DNA of 40,815 bases from Pusillimonas sp. UBA6240. Its GTDB lineage: Bacteria > Pseudomonadota > Gammaproteobacteria > Burkholderiales > Burkholderiaceae_B. The position numbers and the translations under genes were made by a program. The stretch lies in the NCBI GenBank assembly GCA_002441445.1, contig DJWC01000044.1:11729-52543 (forward strand), in the 5' to 3' direction. Positions 7,529 to 15,779 of this stretch are shown here, one piece after another. The notes beneath the pieces were generated by a model. It had not been told where the DNA came from, searched no databases, and saw only the letters and a program-made list of their open reading frames with translations. Numbering within the stretch: position 1 is the first letter of the stretch; every line of letters begins with the position of its first letter.

Positions 7529-8755
7529 TCAGACGGCGCCGGCTCGGCGCAAAGACAGGATTTCCTCCCTGGAAAACCCGAGTTCTTCATAGACTTCGTC
7601 ATTGTGCTCGCCGACATCCGGGCCGGATCGAGGCGGCTCGACGCTGCGGCCGATGACGCGCGGAACAATACAAGGCGCCGGCAGGCTGCCGTAGTCCCGA
7701 TCGGGCAGCCGGATTATGGCTGCGCGCGCGCGAAAGTGGGGATCCTCGACAATGTCCTCGATGGTATATACCTTGCTGAAGGGCACGCCCGCGGATTCGA
7801 GCCGTTCCCGAATGGCCTCGTAGGGATGGCATTCAAACCACCCGCGCAGTTCCGCGTCGAGAGCGGCCATGTTTTCGACCCGGGCCGGGTTGGAACTGAA
7901 ACGGGGGTCCGTTATCCATTCCGGCCTGTTTATGCAGCGGCACAGCCGGGCGAAGATCGCGTCCGATGATGCGACCAGCGAGATATACACTCCGTCTTCG
8001 CTCCTGTACATGTCCGAAGGCGCGGTATAGCCCGCGCTATTGCCTGCATGCCCGCGGACTTGCTGAAGCTGCTCGTATTCGACGGGCAAGGGGTCGAGAA
8101 AGCGGAACAAGGCTTCCGTGGCCGAAAGGTCGATTTCGGCGCCCATTTCATGCGGGCCGGAGCGCAGCCTTGCTATTTCCGCCGCAATCGAGAATGCGCC
8201 GAACAAGCCGGCGACCGCATCGCCTATCGGGAAATTCGAATGTAAGGGCGAGCCGTCGACGGGCCCCGTCAGGTTGGTGAAGCCGCTCATCGCTTCGAAT
8301 ATCCGGGCGTAGCCCGGCCTGGCCTTATAAGGCCCCGATTGGCCGAAACCGGTCAGGCGCAAAATGATCAGCCTTGGATGCGCCGCGAACAGCGTAGCGG
8401 CATCCAGGCCCCATCGGTCCATGGTGCCGGTGCGGAAATTTTCCACCAGCACGTCGAATTGCGGCAGCATGCGCAAGAAAGCCGTCCGGCCTTCTTTGAC
8501 GCGGACGTCGAGCGTGATGCCTCGTTTCCCCCTGTTCGCGGTCTTCCACCACAAGGGCTTGCCGTCCTTGATAGGCTGCAGGCCGCGCAGCGCATCGCCG
8601 CCGTTGGGCAATTCCAGCTTGATGACATCGGCGCCCTGATCGGCGCACAGGGTGGCGCCGAAGGGCGCCGCCACTACGGTCGCCATATCCAGGATCCGGA
8701 CTCCCGCCAATGCTCCAGCCACAGTTTTGTTTCCCACTCCATGCTCCGTTTGCAT
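7529..8755 (-). CDS. CaiB/BaiF family (class III) CoA-transferase
   Basis: A 408-residue enzyme from the ATG at 8755; a TTG five codons upstream is possible. Family III features are visible: 'LAGVRILDMATVVAAPF' at the start, 'ADVIKLE', 'VLVENFRTGTMDRWGL', 'SGPYKARPGY' and PIGDAVAGLFG. The Asp in the last motif matches the catalytic Asp169 of formyl-CoA transferase, which forms an aspartyl-CoA anhydride. These enzymes move CoA from a donor such as succinyl-CoA to an organic acid. It is the first gene of the minus-strand set, so it likely activates the acid taken up by the system. A promoter with a leader of about 17 bases fits the ATG at 8755. Confidence 0.9.
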   Translation of the reverse strand: MQTEHGVGNKTVAGALAGVRILDMATVVAAPFGATLCADQGADVIKLELPNGGDALRGLQPIKDGKPLWWKTANRGKRGITLDVRVKEGRTAFLRMLPQFDVLVENFRTGTMDRWGLDAATLFAAHPRLIILRLTGFGQSGPYKARPGYARIFEAMSGFTNLTGPVDGSPLHSNFPIGDAVAGLFGAFSIAAEIARLRSGPHEMGAEIDLSATEALFRFLDPLPVEYEQLQQVRGHAGNSAGYTAPSDMYRSEDGVYISLVASSDAIFARLCRCINRPEWITDPRFSSNPARVENMAALDAELRGWFECHPYEAIRERLESAGVPFSKVYTIEDIVEDPHFRARAAIIRLPDRDYGSLPAPCIVPRVIGRSVEPPRSGPDVGEHNDEVYEELGFSREEILSLRRAGAV

Positions 8756-8778
8756 TTGGGTTTCGGACAATTGGGGAC

Positions 8779-8828
8779 TTTATAGATTCGTGCGGCATAT
8801 TTACAAGCACTGTTCCGCTAAGCGAAAC
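8779..8828 (-). promoter_or_regulatory. Promoter of the CoA-transferase operon with IclR-type operator
   Basis: On the minus strand a -35 TTGTAA (8801-8806) and a -10 TATAAA (8779-8784) lie 16 bases apart. Just upstream is GTTCCGCTAAGCGAAAC (8812-8828), a 17-bp dyad of the form GTTNCGCTNAGCGNAAC like known IclR-family operators. Its place directly upstream of the -35 fits activation by the divergent iclR product. Confidence 0.7.
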
Positions 8829-8854
8829 ATAATGCGGATATGCGGCACGATCCG

Positions 8855-8883
8855 TTGACACGGCCCTCGCCGCTGATCATCAT
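8855..8883 (+). promoter_or_regulatory. Putative promoter of iclR-type gene
   Basis: TTGACA (8855-8860) and CATCAT (8878-8883) are 17 bases apart. The IclR-type dyad at 8812-8828 lies 26 bases further upstream, so one operator could serve both divergent transcripts. Confidence 0.5.
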
Positions 8884-8912
8884 GAATCAGGCGCTCCGGA
8901 GAAATCTCGACC

Positions 8913-9713
8913 ATGCCAATGAACGAACACATAGCCGAACAGCTTCATGCCACCGACCGCCAATTCGCCGTCAGTCTGGCGCGCGGCATGGCGATTCTCA
9001 GGGCCTTTACAGCCGACCAGCCCATTTTGGGGAACCGGGAAATCTGCGACCGCACAGGCCTGGCGAAAGCCACCGTATCGCGATTGACCTACACACTGAC
9101 GCTGCTCGGCTACCTCAGCCATGTGAAGGGCCTGCAAAAGTACCGGCTGGGCCCGAGCGTGCTTTCTCTGGGCTATCCCTTTCTCGCCAGCTTGACCATA
9201 CGCCTGGTCATCCGTCCCATCATGGAACAACTGGCGCAGGATACCGGCTGCACCATCAATTTGGGGATGCTGGACCGGACTCGCGTGGTGTTCGTAGAAA
9301 CCTGCCGATTGGACGAAAGCAATATCTACAGGCCGGATATCGGAAGCACCAGGCCCTTGTTGACCACCTCCGTCGGCCGAGCCCTTTTACTCAGCAGCGA
9401 ACCCAAAGAAAGGGAATCCCTGCTGAACAGGATCAGGCTCGAAGACCCTCTTGAATACAAGCGCGCTCTTCCCCTTTGGCAGGCGGAAGTCAAAGAGTTT
9501 CCGCGCCGGGGCTTTTGCCATTCCAAGGGTGATTGGAGAAAGGAGATACATGGGATCGCCGCCCCGATACGGCGGTCGGCCCCGGAGGAGCGCATCGCGC
9601 TCAACTGCACGCTTACGGATACCGAAGCGGGCAACGATCTGCTCGTCAAAACCGTGGCGCCGCGCCTATTGAAAGCCGTGCGCCAGATCGAACACGCAGC
9701 CGGCCTTATCTGA
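8913..9713 (+). CDS. IclR-family transcriptional regulator
   Basis: A 266-residue regulator. The N-terminal winged helix has 'SLARGMAILRAF', 'NREICDRTGLAKATVSRLTYTL' as recognition region and 'KYRLGPSVLSLG' as wing. The C-terminal IclR effector domain runs from about residue 95, with 'VGRALLLSS' and 'IHGIAAPIRR'. The family senses small organic acids or aromatic metabolites and often activates the divergent catabolic operon. Here the divergent operon starts with a CoA-transferase, and a Bug receptor and acyl-CoA dehydrogenase lie downstream on the same strand. The ATG at 8913 has a GGAGA about nine bases upstream. The likely effector is the acid consumed by this gene set or its CoA ester. Confidence 0.93.
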   Translation: MPMNEHIAEQLHATDRQFAVSLARGMAILRAFTADQPILGNREICDRTGLAKATVSRLTYTLTLLGYLSHVKGLQKYRLGPSVLSLGYPFLASLTIRLVIRPIMEQLAQDTGCTINLGMLDRTRVVFVETCRLDESNIYRPDIGSTRPLLTTSVGRALLLSSEPKERESLLNRIRLEDPLEYKRALPLWQAEVKEFPRRGFCHSKGDWRKEIHGIAAPIRRSAPEERIALNCTLTDTEAGNDLLVKTVAPRLLKAVRQIEHAAGLI

Positions 9714-9800
9714 AACCGTCATCAGTGAAAAGACGCGCATGAGGCCGGACAGCTGCGTGCGCTGGGAAATAAATAATTTCAAACCAATGGAGAGACAAAC

Positions 9801-10784
9801 ATGTTCAAGTTCAACAAAGCGCTGGCCGGGCTGTTCATAGCTACGGCGGGAATTTTCGGCATGCAGCAGGCGGCGATGGCCGCCTATCCCGACAAGCCGA
9901 TAAAAATCATCGTGCCTTTCACAGCCGGAGGCGTGGTGGACCAGACCGCCCGCATCATCGGGGAAAAGCTGTCGCAAAAATATGCGCAGCCGGTCATCGT
10001 GGATAACAAAGCGGGGGCCAGCGGCGCGATCGGTACGGAACTCGCCATGGCGGCTGCTCCGGATGGCTACACGCTGCTGTGCGTGAGCCCTGGGCATGCC
10101 ATTCTGCCTTCGCTAATGAAAAGCGCGAAATGGAATCCGAATTCCGACTTCCGCGGCATATACGGCTTCGGAGAAATACCCAACGTCATCGTCGTTCCCT
10201 CGTCCCTGCCGGTCAAGACGATAGGCGACTTGATATCCCTTGCGCGAAGCCGAGCGGGCAACCCCTTGACCTTGGCGTCGCCCGGCGTCGGCACATCCGT
10301 GCACCTGGCGGGAGTAATGCTGGCCCAGCAGGCCAAGATCAATTTGACGCATGTGCCTTATCGCGGTCAGCCGGACGCCATAGCGGATTTGATCGCGGGG
10401 CGCGTGGATTTGATGCCGCTATCCAGCTCATTGGCCAAAGCCCACATCGACACCGGGAAGCTGCGGGCGCTAGCCGTGACGACATCTTATGAATCGGCGC
10501 TGGTGCCGGGCGTTCCGCCTCTGGCACAGGCCGCCAACTTGCCGGACTATCAGGCAAGCACCTGGTTTGGCTTTGTGACTCAAGCCAAGGTGCCCGACGC
10601 CATTGTTACGCAGCTTTCCAAGGACATCGCCGAAATCCTGGCAATGCCCGATGTCAAACAGAAGTTCGCCGCCCTGGGCATGGAGCTGACACCCCGCGAC
10701 CCTGCGCAGTTCGATCGTTTCGTCGCCCAGGAATATGAAAAATGGAAGACCGTCATCAACGAAGGCAAACTGCAAATAGACTGA
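9801..10784 (+). CDS. Bug-family (TTT) periplasmic solute receptor
   Basis: A 327-residue protein with a cleavable signal peptide (hydrophobic stretch about 9-20, 'QAAMAAYPDKP' at the cleavage site). The Bug fold starts with 'YPDKPIKIIVPFTAGGVVDQ' and has 'PVIVDNKAGASGAIG' and 'THVPYRGQPDAIADLIAGRVDLM'. Bug proteins bind carboxylates, amino acids or nicotinate in the periplasm, usually for a tripartite tricarboxylate transporter. No TctA/TctB membrane genes are in the window, so this is an orphan receptor. It lies between iclR and an acyl-CoA dehydrogenase, so it probably binds the acid that the IclR gene set degrades. GGAGAGA precedes the ATG. Confidence 0.92.
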   Translation: MFKFNKALAGLFIATAGIFGMQQAAMAAYPDKPIKIIVPFTAGGVVDQTARIIGEKLSQKYAQPVIVDNKAGASGAIGTELAMAAAPDGYTLLCVSPGHAILPSLMKSAKWNPNSDFRGIYGFGEIPNVIVVPSSLPVKTIGDLISLARSRAGNPLTLASPGVGTSVHLAGVMLAQQAKINLTHVPYRGQPDAIADLIAGRVDLMPLSSSLAKAHIDTGKLRALAVTTSYESALVPGVPPLAQAANLPDYQASTWFGFVTQAKVPDAIVTQLSKDIAEILAMPDVKQKFAALGMELTPRDPAQFDRFVAQEYEKWKTVINEGKLQID

Positions 10785-10845
10785 AGCGCAACAGCTCGAT
10801 AAGCAATGGCTCTGAGATCAGCGGCCGATCAACCAAGGTAAAGCA

Positions 10846-12060
10846 ATGTCCAGATTATTCGGCGACCACTACTTGAACAAACTCACTGCCGACGAGCAGA
10901 AGCTCATCGCCAGGCTACGATCCCTCTGTGATTCCGACATAGGGCCGAACGCCGCAAAGGTCGGCGGCGAAGATGTCTTCGCCTGGGACACCTTCCGCCT
11001 CCTGGCCGACAACGGCATCATCGCCTCCGCTTTCCCGCGCGCCTATGGCGGCGCAGGCTCACGGCAAGCAGTGAGAATACGCATCATTGAAGAGCTTGGC
11101 AGGGTGTGCAGCGCCGCGGCCTCCATGGTTACCGGAGCCGACTTGTCGGCGCGGGCGATCGTCGCCGGCGCGTCGGACAAATTGCAGGCATCGCTGGTGC
11201 CCCGGCTTGCGAGCGGAGACATACAGGCCGCATTCGGCCTTACCGAACCGGGAGCGGGATCCGACGTCCGCTCGTTGAAGACCACCATGGAGCGTGCGGG
11301 CGACGACTACATCATCAACGGCGAAAAAAAATTCATCACGCGCGCGGGAACGGCGGACTGGCTGGTGATCGTAGGGCGCGCCACCGACGACCGTTCGAAA
11401 TTCATTGCCATGCTCGTACCCCGCGACACGGAAGGCGTAACCATAAGCCCTACCACTGGAAAGCTGGGGTGGTATGGGGTGCCTATCGCCTCGATCCATC
11501 TGGAAAATGCAAGGGTGCCGGCCAACCATCGCCTCGGCCAGGAAGGCGACGGATTCAGCCTGGCGCAGGACGCGCTCGTCAGGGCCCGCATCGGCCATGC
11601 CGCCATGGCGCTGGGCCGGGCCATAGGCGCGGTGGAAATCGCCGCCGCCTATGCATGCGACCGCGACCTCTTCGGCAAACCCTTGGGCGGCCATCAAGGC
11701 GTGCAATGGATGTTCGCCGAGATGGCCACTCAGATCGAGGCGGCCCGGGCCCTCGTTGCGCTGGCCGCCGAAAAATACGACGACAACGACCCCGACGGCC
11801 CCATATACGCGTCAATGGCCAAGCTGCATGCAACAGACCTCGGAATGAAAGTAGTGACCGACGCCCTGCAACTGACCGGAGGGCGCGGCTACCTGAAAGA
11901 CTTCCCGCTCGAACGCTTCTTCCGCGATGCCAAGCTGAACCAGATCGGCGAAGGGTCCAGCGAAGTGCACAAGACGCTCATCGGGCGCGATTTGATCCGG
12001 CGCACGCCTGGCGCGGAGCGCCATCCCTGCCTGAATCAGGGGCCGGTCACGGACTATTGA
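10846..12060 (+). CDS. Acyl-CoA dehydrogenase
   Basis: A 404-residue FAD enzyme with the full acyl-CoA dehydrogenase layout: an N-terminal helical domain, 'AFGLTEPGAGSDVRSLKTT' (about 129-147) and 'INGEKKFITRAGTADWLV' for FAD and substrate, then 'TGGRGYLKDFPLERFFRDAK' and IGEGSSEVHKT. Glu369 in the last motif matches the catalytic base of the medium-chain enzymes. It oxidises an acyl-CoA to the 2-enoyl-CoA, passing electrons to ETF. With the CoA-transferase and MaoC hydratase it could form an activate-oxidise-hydrate sequence for a branched or dicarboxylic acid such as methylsuccinate. The C-terminal tail is short and unremarkable. AAGGT precedes the ATG. Confidence 0.92.
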   Translation: MSRLFGDHYLNKLTADEQKLIARLRSLCDSDIGPNAAKVGGEDVFAWDTFRLLADNGIIASAFPRAYGGAGSRQAVRIRIIEELGRVCSAAASMVTGADLSARAIVAGASDKLQASLVPRLASGDIQAAFGLTEPGAGSDVRSLKTTMERAGDDYIINGEKKFITRAGTADWLVIVGRATDDRSKFIAMLVPRDTEGVTISPTTGKLGWYGVPIASIHLENARVPANHRLGQEGDGFSLAQDALVRARIGHAAMALGRAIGAVEIAAAYACDRDLFGKPLGGHQGVQWMFAEMATQIEAARALVALAAEKYDDNDPDGPIYASMAKLHATDLGMKVVTDALQLTGGRGYLKDFPLERFFRDAKLNQIGEGSSEVHKTLIGRDLIRRTPGAERHPCLNQGPVTDY

Positions 12061-12069
12061 CTCGGGGAG

Positions 12070-12486
12070 CTATCGCCTCTGCCCAATACCGTGGCTGTAC
12101 ACCAGTTTGGCTCCGAGCCAGCCGCCGACAACGAGGGAAGCAAAACCGCAAGCATCGAGCAACAAGGCCACGGCGTCAGGCGCCAAGGGGCGAAAATCGT
12201 CCAAACCCAAAACCAGACGAGTGCCGAACAGCGCCAATGCCACGAGCATTGCGCCCATGTGCGCGTAGGCATCGCGCATCGCTTCGCCATCCGGCACTCG
12301 AGCGAGCTCCACCAAGCCCGCAACCATCGCGGCGACCGCCATGACGCAACCCACAGCCAGAAGGCCGGCGGACCAGCGCCAGGCGGCTTCACCGAACCAC
12401 AGGCCGGCGAAATCGGCCGCCGTCGCCAGCGACCAACAGGCTATCGGGAAGTGCACCACAGCCGGGTGCAGCGGATGACGGCTCAT
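12070..12486 (-). CDS. DUF2231-like membrane protein
   Basis: A 138-residue inner-membrane protein with four predicted helices (roughly 10-30, 40-60, 78-93 and 103-125). It begins 'MSRHPLHPAVVHFPIACW'; the histidine-rich HPxHPxxVHFP start is characteristic of DUF2231 proteins, whose role is unknown but which often occur with cytochrome or copper proteins. The ATG at 12486 overlaps the stop of the upstream gene in TGATG, pointing to coupled translation; a TTG one codon earlier is less likely. It is the last gene of a four-gene envelope operon. Confidence 0.78.
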   Translation of the reverse strand: MSRHPLHPAVVHFPIACWSLATAADFAGLWFGEAAWRWSAGLLAVGCVMAVAAMVAGLVELARVPDGEAMRDAYAHMGAMLVALALFGTRLVLGLDDFRPLAPDAVALLLDACGFASLVVGGWLGAKLVYSHGIGQRR

Positions 12487-12824
12487 CAAAGCACCACACT
12501 AAGCAAGGTAAGAAAGCCTATGACCGCCACTGCGGCGTGGACAATGACGACGGCCTTTGGAGGCAGTTTTTTCCGCACATGGAAGGAAGCCAAAAAAAAG
12601 CCGCCCAATGCCGCCAGCAAAAGCAAGACGAAGCCGATCGGGATCTGCGCGGACGCGGGCCCCTGGATCAGCAACACAATCAATAGAATCAAGCCAATGG
12701 CGCCCAGCACGGCGTGCAGCAACGACAGCAGCCAGGGCGCGAACTTATTGCGCAACACATGGCTGGCCAATATCACGCCGCCAACGGCGGCTATCGCAAA
12801 GATTACTAAGGCATAGTTGATCAT
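12486..12824 (-). CDS. Small conserved membrane protein
   Basis: A 112-residue protein from the ATG at 12824, which has AGGAGA upstream; the longer open frame has no such site. About four hydrophobic helices fill the length ('INYALVIFAIAAVGGVILA', 'LLSLLHAVLGAIGLILLIVLL', 'IGFVLLLLAALGGFFLA', 'AVVIVHAAVAVIGFLTLL'), with His residues in the second and fourth helices that could bind heme or metal. No function is recognised. It is coupled to the DUF2231 gene by a one-base overlap and follows the cupredoxin gene. Confidence 0.75.
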   Translation of the reverse strand: MINYALVIFAIAAVGGVILASHVLRNKFAPWLLSLLHAVLGAIGLILLIVLLIQGPASAQIPIGFVLLLLAALGGFFLASFHVRKKLPPKAVVIVHAAVAVIGFLTLLSVVL

Positions 12825-12910
12825 CTCATTTCTCCTGTGCATTTGATGGGCTGCGGCGCTTATGCAGGCAGGCGCGCGACGGGCGCCCTGCTGCAACGCG
12901 CGGATATTGC

Positions 12911-13435
12911 TCAATCGACACGAGTGTCTTTCAAGATATCGCCCACATCGGGAAAAGCCGCCAATGCAGCGGGCGGCAGCGACGCATCGGTCTCGGCATA
13001 AGGCCGCGGGGCCGTGTCTGCATGGCCCACTACGATGCGGCCGACCATGCCCGCCTGCTCATGGGGAATGCAGTAATAGTCATAGACGCCGGGTATATCG
13101 AATACCATCACAAAGGAGTCATTGGGCATCAGATAATCCGAATTCCAGGATTTGGCTCCTTCCGGAACGCGCCGGGGCTTGCCGTTAGCGGGATGGTAAG
13201 CCGTTGATGTATGGACATTGCCCGCATCGCGATTGACCCACCGGACAGCCTGTCCAGGCCGGATCAGCAAGCCGCGCGGGCGGAACCATACATGGGAACC
13301 GGTAGGGGTGCCGGACAGGGCGATTTCGATCTCATCCGCCGCATCGGCGCGGCGCATCAAGGCGGCCGACAGCAGCAAGCCCCCACCCGCCGACAACAAC
13401 AGGCGCCGGCGGGGATCATAAGCACGGGTCCTCAT
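12911..13435 (-). CDS. Secreted cupredoxin (type-1 copper protein)
   Basis: A 174-residue protein with an arginine-rich leader (RRRLLLSAGGG and a hydrophobic run ending ADAA) that resembles a Tat signal. The mature part is plastocyanin/azurin-like: 'PGQAVRWVNRDAGNVHTSTAYHP' supplies His75, and YYCIPHEQAGM supplies Cys122, His125 and Met130, the four classical type-1 copper ligands. Such proteins shuttle electrons in the periplasm. A segment of about 40 residues follows the copper loop. Its ATG overlaps the stop of the upstream gene by four bases. With two small membrane proteins downstream, a role in a respiratory or copper-linked electron path is plausible but unproven. Confidence 0.88.
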   Translation of the reverse strand: MRTRAYDPRRRLLLSAGGGLLLSAALMRRADAADEIEIALSGTPTGSHVWFRPRGLLIRPGQAVRWVNRDAGNVHTSTAYHPANGKPRRVPEGAKSWNSDYLMPNDSFVMVFDIPGVYDYYCIPHEQAGMVGRIVVGHADTAPRPYAETDASLPPAALAAFPDVGDILKDTRVD

Positions 13436-13860
13436 TTGGCGACGCGGCTTTCCTGTTTGGCCGGCACATTCCAGAGCACCACGTGAATATGCGGCTCGGC
13501 AACACCGGGGTGGCCCGCGTTGTACATGACATCGACGTGATCGACAGACCCCGCAGGCGCCTTCAGGTCGTTCAGACTCATATCCGGCTTCATCATGGAT
13601 AGCGGAATCATGTAGGTGGTGCTTACCAGCTTGCCATCGTGGTCATATCCGAGGAAGGGGCCTGCGGGCAAGGTGGCGGGGTCGACAAACAATTGTCCCA
13701 GGCCGGGAACGAAGTCCGGCAGCTTGACCAGCGAGCTGACTGCTTTGTAAGGGGCGGCGGGAGGAGCTTTGAGCGCGGAAGATTCCGCCGCCAAGGCGCC
13801 CGGCGCGCCAACGGAGAATGCCAGGGCAGCCGCGGCGACGGTAAGAATAGAACGGATCAT
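13432..13860 (-). CDS. Exported protein resembling DUF5602/TTHB210-like family
   Basis: A 142-residue protein from the ATG at 13860, with TTTGGAG upstream. A Sec signal peptide (MIRSILTVAAAALAFSVG ... ALAAE) precedes a mature domain with 'FLGYDHDGKLVSTTYMIPLSMM' and the conserved ending 'VDVMYNAGHPGVAEPHIHVVLW'. The His-rich end PHIHVVLW recalls exported proteins annotated DUF5602/TTHB210-like, of unknown function; this match is from memory. It is the first gene of the operon with the cupredoxin and two membrane proteins (four-base overlap with the next gene). Confidence 0.65.
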   Translation of the reverse strand: MIRSILTVAAAALAFSVGAPGALAAESSALKAPPAAPYKAVSSLVKLPDFVPGLGQLFVDPATLPAGPFLGYDHDGKLVSTTYMIPLSMMKPDMSLNDLKAPAGSVDHVDVMYNAGHPGVAEPHIHVVLWNVPAKQESRVAK

Positions 13861-14084
13861 GAAGTGACTCCAAAGGTGCGCAGCGGAAATCGCCGCGTCT
13901 TGCCCATTGGATGCAATCAAAACCGTTTCCGTTTCAAAAATTTTTAGAAGGGGTGCGGGCGGAGTGGCTTGCGGCGCGCCGAACTATGTTCACATGAAAG
14001 CGGACAATAGCGCCGGGTTCTGTTCGCATGCGCTACGGCATGACGACGTCGCGGCACGCACGGCCGTCGCCCCCAGTCCCCCAT

Positions 14085-15053
14085 TCAGTCGAGCCTGCCG
14101 CCCGACTTTTCAACGATATCCGCCCACTTCTTGTTTTCCTTGCTGATGAAGCTGGCGAATTCCTTGGGTGTCATGATCATCGGGTCCGAACCGATGGCCA
14201 CCAGCTTGGCCTGCATTTCGGGCTTTTCAACGACCTGGCGCACGGCATCGGAGACCTTTTGCACCACTTCGTCGGGTGTATGGGCGGGGCCAAGAATGCC
14301 GTACCAGATCGTTACGTCATAGCCCGGCACGCCGGCCTGGGCAATGGTGGGCACGCCCGGAAACAAGGGCGAGGTCTTCGTGCCCGATACGCCCAGCGGA
14401 CGCACCTTGCCGGCCTTGGCGAACTCCACGTGGCTGGGGATGTTGTCGATCATCATGTCGATCCGGCCGCCGATCAGGTCGGTCACGGCCGGCGCCGACC
14501 CTTTGTAGGGAACATGGGTCAGTTGGACGCCGGTAAGCGATTCCAGCATGACGCCGGCCAGGTGGCTGGAGCTGCCCACTCCGGACGATCCGTAGGTGTA
14601 CTTGCCGGGATGCTCCTTGGCCAGCGCGATCAGTTCCTTTACGGACTTCGCGGGTACTTGCGGGTTCACCACCAGCACGTTGGCCGATTCGCCCACCGGT
14701 GCAATGGGCGTGAAGTCGTCGATGCTGTAGCGCAAATTCTTGTACAGATGGGGGTTGATGACCAGCGCGCCCGTGGTGGTGAAGAACAGCGTGTAGCCGT
14801 CCGGCTTGGCGTTGGCCACGGCCTGGGCGCCAATCGATCCGGCGGCGCCCGCCCGGTTCTCGACGACGATATTCGCACCCAGGATGGGACTGATGGCCTC
14901 CGCGATCAGGCGCGCGGTGGCGTCGGTGCCGCCGCCGGAAGGAAAAGGCACGACGAGAGTGATCGGCTTTTCAGGATAGGCGGCCTGGGCGGCCGAGCCG
15001 ATGGCCAGCGCCAGGCAGGCGAATAGCCGCGAAAGGGTTTTGAAGGTCGGCAT
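14085..15053 (-). CDS. Bug-family (TTT) periplasmic solute receptor
   Basis: A 322-residue exported receptor with signal peptide (FACLALAIGSAAQAAYPEKP). It has 'ITLVVPFPSGGGTDATARLIAE', 'NIVVENRAGAAGSIGAQAVANAKPDGYTL', 'THVPYKGSAPAVTDLIGGRIDMM' and 'YGILGPAHTPDEVVQKVSDAV', all standard Bug landmarks. It is the last gene of the nine-gene catabolic operon, 22 bases after the amidase gene. A second Bug gene opens the same operon, so one transcript encodes two receptors, perhaps for the parent compound and an intermediate. The bound solute is not predictable from sequence. Confidence 0.92.
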   Translation of the reverse strand: MPTFKTLSRLFACLALAIGSAAQAAYPEKPITLVVPFPSGGGTDATARLIAEAISPILGANIVVENRAGAAGSIGAQAVANAKPDGYTLFFTTTGALVINPHLYKNLRYSIDDFTPIAPVGESANVLVVNPQVPAKSVKELIALAKEHPGKYTYGSSGVGSSSHLAGVMLESLTGVQLTHVPYKGSAPAVTDLIGGRIDMMIDNIPSHVEFAKAGKVRPLGVSGTKTSPLFPGVPTIAQAGVPGYDVTIWYGILGPAHTPDEVVQKVSDAVRQVVEKPEMQAKLVAIGSDPMIMTPKEFASFISKENKKWADIVEKSGGRLD

Positions 15054-15075
15054 GTTGGAATCTCCTGTGTAGTAG

Positions 15076-15753
15076 TTATGTGATGCTGCGTAGTTGGACC
15101 ATCAAGTCCGTCACGGGCAGCACGTCCGCGTATTTCTGTCCTATGTCGAACAGATTCACTGCATGGGAAGTCGCACCCCGGTCGTATACGCACTCCTGGG
15201 GCACCGCGACTTTGAAATTCAGCGAGAAAGCATCCACCACCGTGCCGCGCACGCAGCCGCTGGTAGTGCAGCCAGCCACGATCACCGTGTCCACCCGCTT
15301 GTCGATGAGATGGCTGCACAGCGCCGTGCCGAAGAAGGCGCTTGGATGTTTCTTGGGCAGCAGAATGTCTTCGGGCTGCGGCGCCACTTCGGCCACGAAT
15401 TCGTAGCCCTTGGCGGATATGCCCATGATGGCCGGCACCTTCTCCGCCAGCCGCCCTCCGTCGTAGGCCTGTTTGGGGGCCACGTGCGGGTACAGCACCG
15501 GCCAGCCTTTCTCGCGGAAGAGCGCAAGCAGGGGAACCAGGGCATCCACCGCCTTCCAGCCCACTTCGCCGCACGAGGTCGGAAATTCCTTGATGGCTTC
15601 CCAGAACGGCTCGCGGCGCGTTCCCACGGTGCGGTATTGAATGTCGATGATCAACAGCGCGGGGCGGCTGCCCAGGCCGCTGGGCCGGCCGAAACCAGCC
15701 GCCGCGTAAGCGCGCTGCTCTTCCTCGCCAATGACTTCGTCCCAGGGTTTCAT
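15076..15753 (-). CDS. Isochorismatase-family cysteine amidohydrolase (maleamate/N-carbamoylsarcosine amidase-like)
   Basis: A 225-residue hydrolase from the ATG at 15753 (GAGGAG upstream). The catalytic triad is visible: Asp37 in PALLIIDIQYRTVG, a lysine in KKHPSAFFGT (Lys134 or 135) and Cys167 in GCTTSGCVRGTVVDAF. The N-terminal 'EEQRAYAAAGFG' and 'FPTSCGEVGW' are typical of the N-carbamoylsarcosine amidohydrolase/maleamate amidase branch rather than true isochorismatases. The family hydrolyses small amides or N-carbamoyl groups, releasing ammonia. It is 26 bases behind a cyclic amidohydrolase, so it probably removes the amide nitrogen after ring opening: half-amide to dicarboxylate, or N-carbamoyl acid to amino acid. 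Confidence 0.88.
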   Translation of the reverse strand: MKPWDEVIGEEEQRAYAAAGFGRPSGLGSRPALLIIDIQYRTVGTRREPFWEAIKEFPTSCGEVGWKAVDALVPLLALFREKGWPVLYPHVAPKQAYDGGRLAEKVPAIMGISAKGYEFVAEVAPQPEDILLPKKHPSAFFGTALCSHLIDKRVDTVIVAGCTTSGCVRGTVVDAFSLNFKVAVPQECVYDRGATSHAVNLFDIGQKYADVLPVTDLMVQLRSIT

Positions 15754-15779
15754 GATTGCTCTCCTCAAATGTGTGGCGC

